Shown here in pieces: positions 49,731 through 50,035 of a DNA stretch of 50,035 bases. The first letter of the stretch is position 1. Each line of letters starts with the position of its first letter. The notes under the pieces were generated by a model that was not told where the DNA came from, made no database searches, and saw only the letters and a list, made by a program, of their open reading frames with translations. The stretch comes from an uncultured Vampirovibrio sp. (GTDB lineage: Bacteria; Cyanobacteriota; Vampirovibrionia; Gastranaerophilales; Gastranaerophilaceae). The stretch is taken from contig CAJTWU010000016.1 in assembly GCA_910579975.1 (NCBI GenBank), positions 1 through 50,035 of the forward strand, in the 5' to 3' direction. A program made the translations under genes and the position numbers.

Positions 49731-49741
49731 AGTAAAAAATT

Positions 49742-50035
49742 ATGAGTAAAAGAAAAGTAGCTATTAACGGCTTCGGAAGAATTGGTAGAAATACTTTAAG
49801 AGCAGCTATCAGAGAAGGTATTTTTGAAGAATTAGATTATGTTGCAATCAACGACCCGGGTTTAACACCTGCAAATGCAGCACACGTTTTCAAATATGAT
49901 TCAGTTATGGGTCAGTTCTGTGGTACAGTAGAAGTTGCAGAAGACGGTCTTATCATCAACGGCCACAAGATTTTGTTCTTTGCTGAAAAAGATCCTGCAA
50001 ACCTTCCTTGGGCTAAACTTGGCGTGGAAGTTGTT
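49742..50035 (+). CDS. gapA: Glyceraldehyde-3-phosphate dehydrogenase, N-terminal part
   Basis: 98 codons visible; the gene runs off the right edge. KVAINGFGRIGRNTLRA is the Rossmann NAD-binding motif, followed by VAINDPG and FKYDSVMGQF, typical of type I GapA. The catalytic Cys is outside the window. It converts glyceraldehyde-3-phosphate to 1,3-bisphosphoglycerate in glycolysis. A strong AAGGAG site and a possible regulatory hairpin lie upstream. Confidence 0.95.
   Translation, partial: MSKRKVAINGFGRIGRNTLRAAIREGIFEELDYVAINDPGLTPANAAHVFKYDSVMGQFCGTVEVAEDGLIINGHKILFFAEKDPANLPWAKLGVEVV

Overview
The window is a low-GC bacterial chromosome segment with dense, short-spaced genes on both strands and no phage, insertion sequence or CRISPR array that I can see. 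The best lineage marker is the OmpR-type regulator at 24767-25555. It reads almost end to end like cyanobacterial RpaB, yet nothing photosynthetic is present. The neighbours point to a motile fermenter: flagellin, FlhB, a FliA-like sigma factor, bifunctional AdhE and a GH57 glucan branching enzyme. My inference is a non-photosynthetic sister of Cyanobacteria (Melainabacteria/Vampirovibrionia, most likely gut Gastranaerophilales). No 16S gene is in the window to prove it.

Layout. 1-862 is the end of a gene with an Ig-like region. 1220-6260 is a plus-strand operon: transketolase C-half, ftsE, ftsX, an HDOD protein, a receiver protein with a degenerate GGDEF domain, and an isochorismatase-fold hydrolase. 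6249-6932 is a glycosyltransferase on the minus strand. 7014-11992 is a tightly coupled signalling operon: GAF/HD-GYP protein, TPR protein, two LuxR-type response regulators and a pentapeptide-repeat protein. 11989-20582 mixes lineage-specific hypotheticals, rpmB, clpP, a LapA-like protein, flhB, a sigma factor and envelope proteins. 20665-23794 holds a radical SAM protein and the GH57 enzyme. 23824-24544 is rplU-rpmA. 24767-26713 holds rpaB, a small trypsin-like protease and a glyoxalase-family protein. 26710-28726 (minus) is punA-rqcP-yqaA-yjbQ. 29708-34753 (minus) is murC-murB-ddl-ftsQ-hemW. 35272-37984 (minus) is tyrS-cysK-cysE. 38162-39048 carries two genes behind flagellar-sigma-like promoters. 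39113-43011 (minus) holds adhE, a tRNA-Val and flagellin. 43264-46476 is a PfkB kinase, a Cas4/RecB-like nuclease, tatD and tlyA. 47999-50035 is dgt, lipM and the start of gapA.

How the parts may work together. Three regulatory layers can be read from the DNA. (1) The FliA-like sigma factor has candidate targets at 38094-38119 and 38414-38440, both close to TAAAGTTT-N10/11-GCCRTTAT. (2) RpaB has a perfect HLR1-type direct repeat at 43194-43211 before the PfkB kinase operon and a one-mismatch copy at 21557-21574 before the GH57 enzyme, which hints at control of carbon metabolism. (3) Many promoters carry an extended -10 of the form TGTTAtaAT, and several of these sit 6-7 bases before an ATG, so their mRNAs are probably leaderless.

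The most intriguing unexplained signal is a short shared N-terminal sequence on five otherwise unrelated hypothetical proteins (12633-, 13898-, 28852+, 38482+, 46868-). Its core is M-x-I-x-S-[IN]-N followed by an aromatic residue and then Q/K/G plus G or A. One of these genes lies behind the best flagellar-sigma promoter, so a lineage-specific export or targeting tag is a testable idea.
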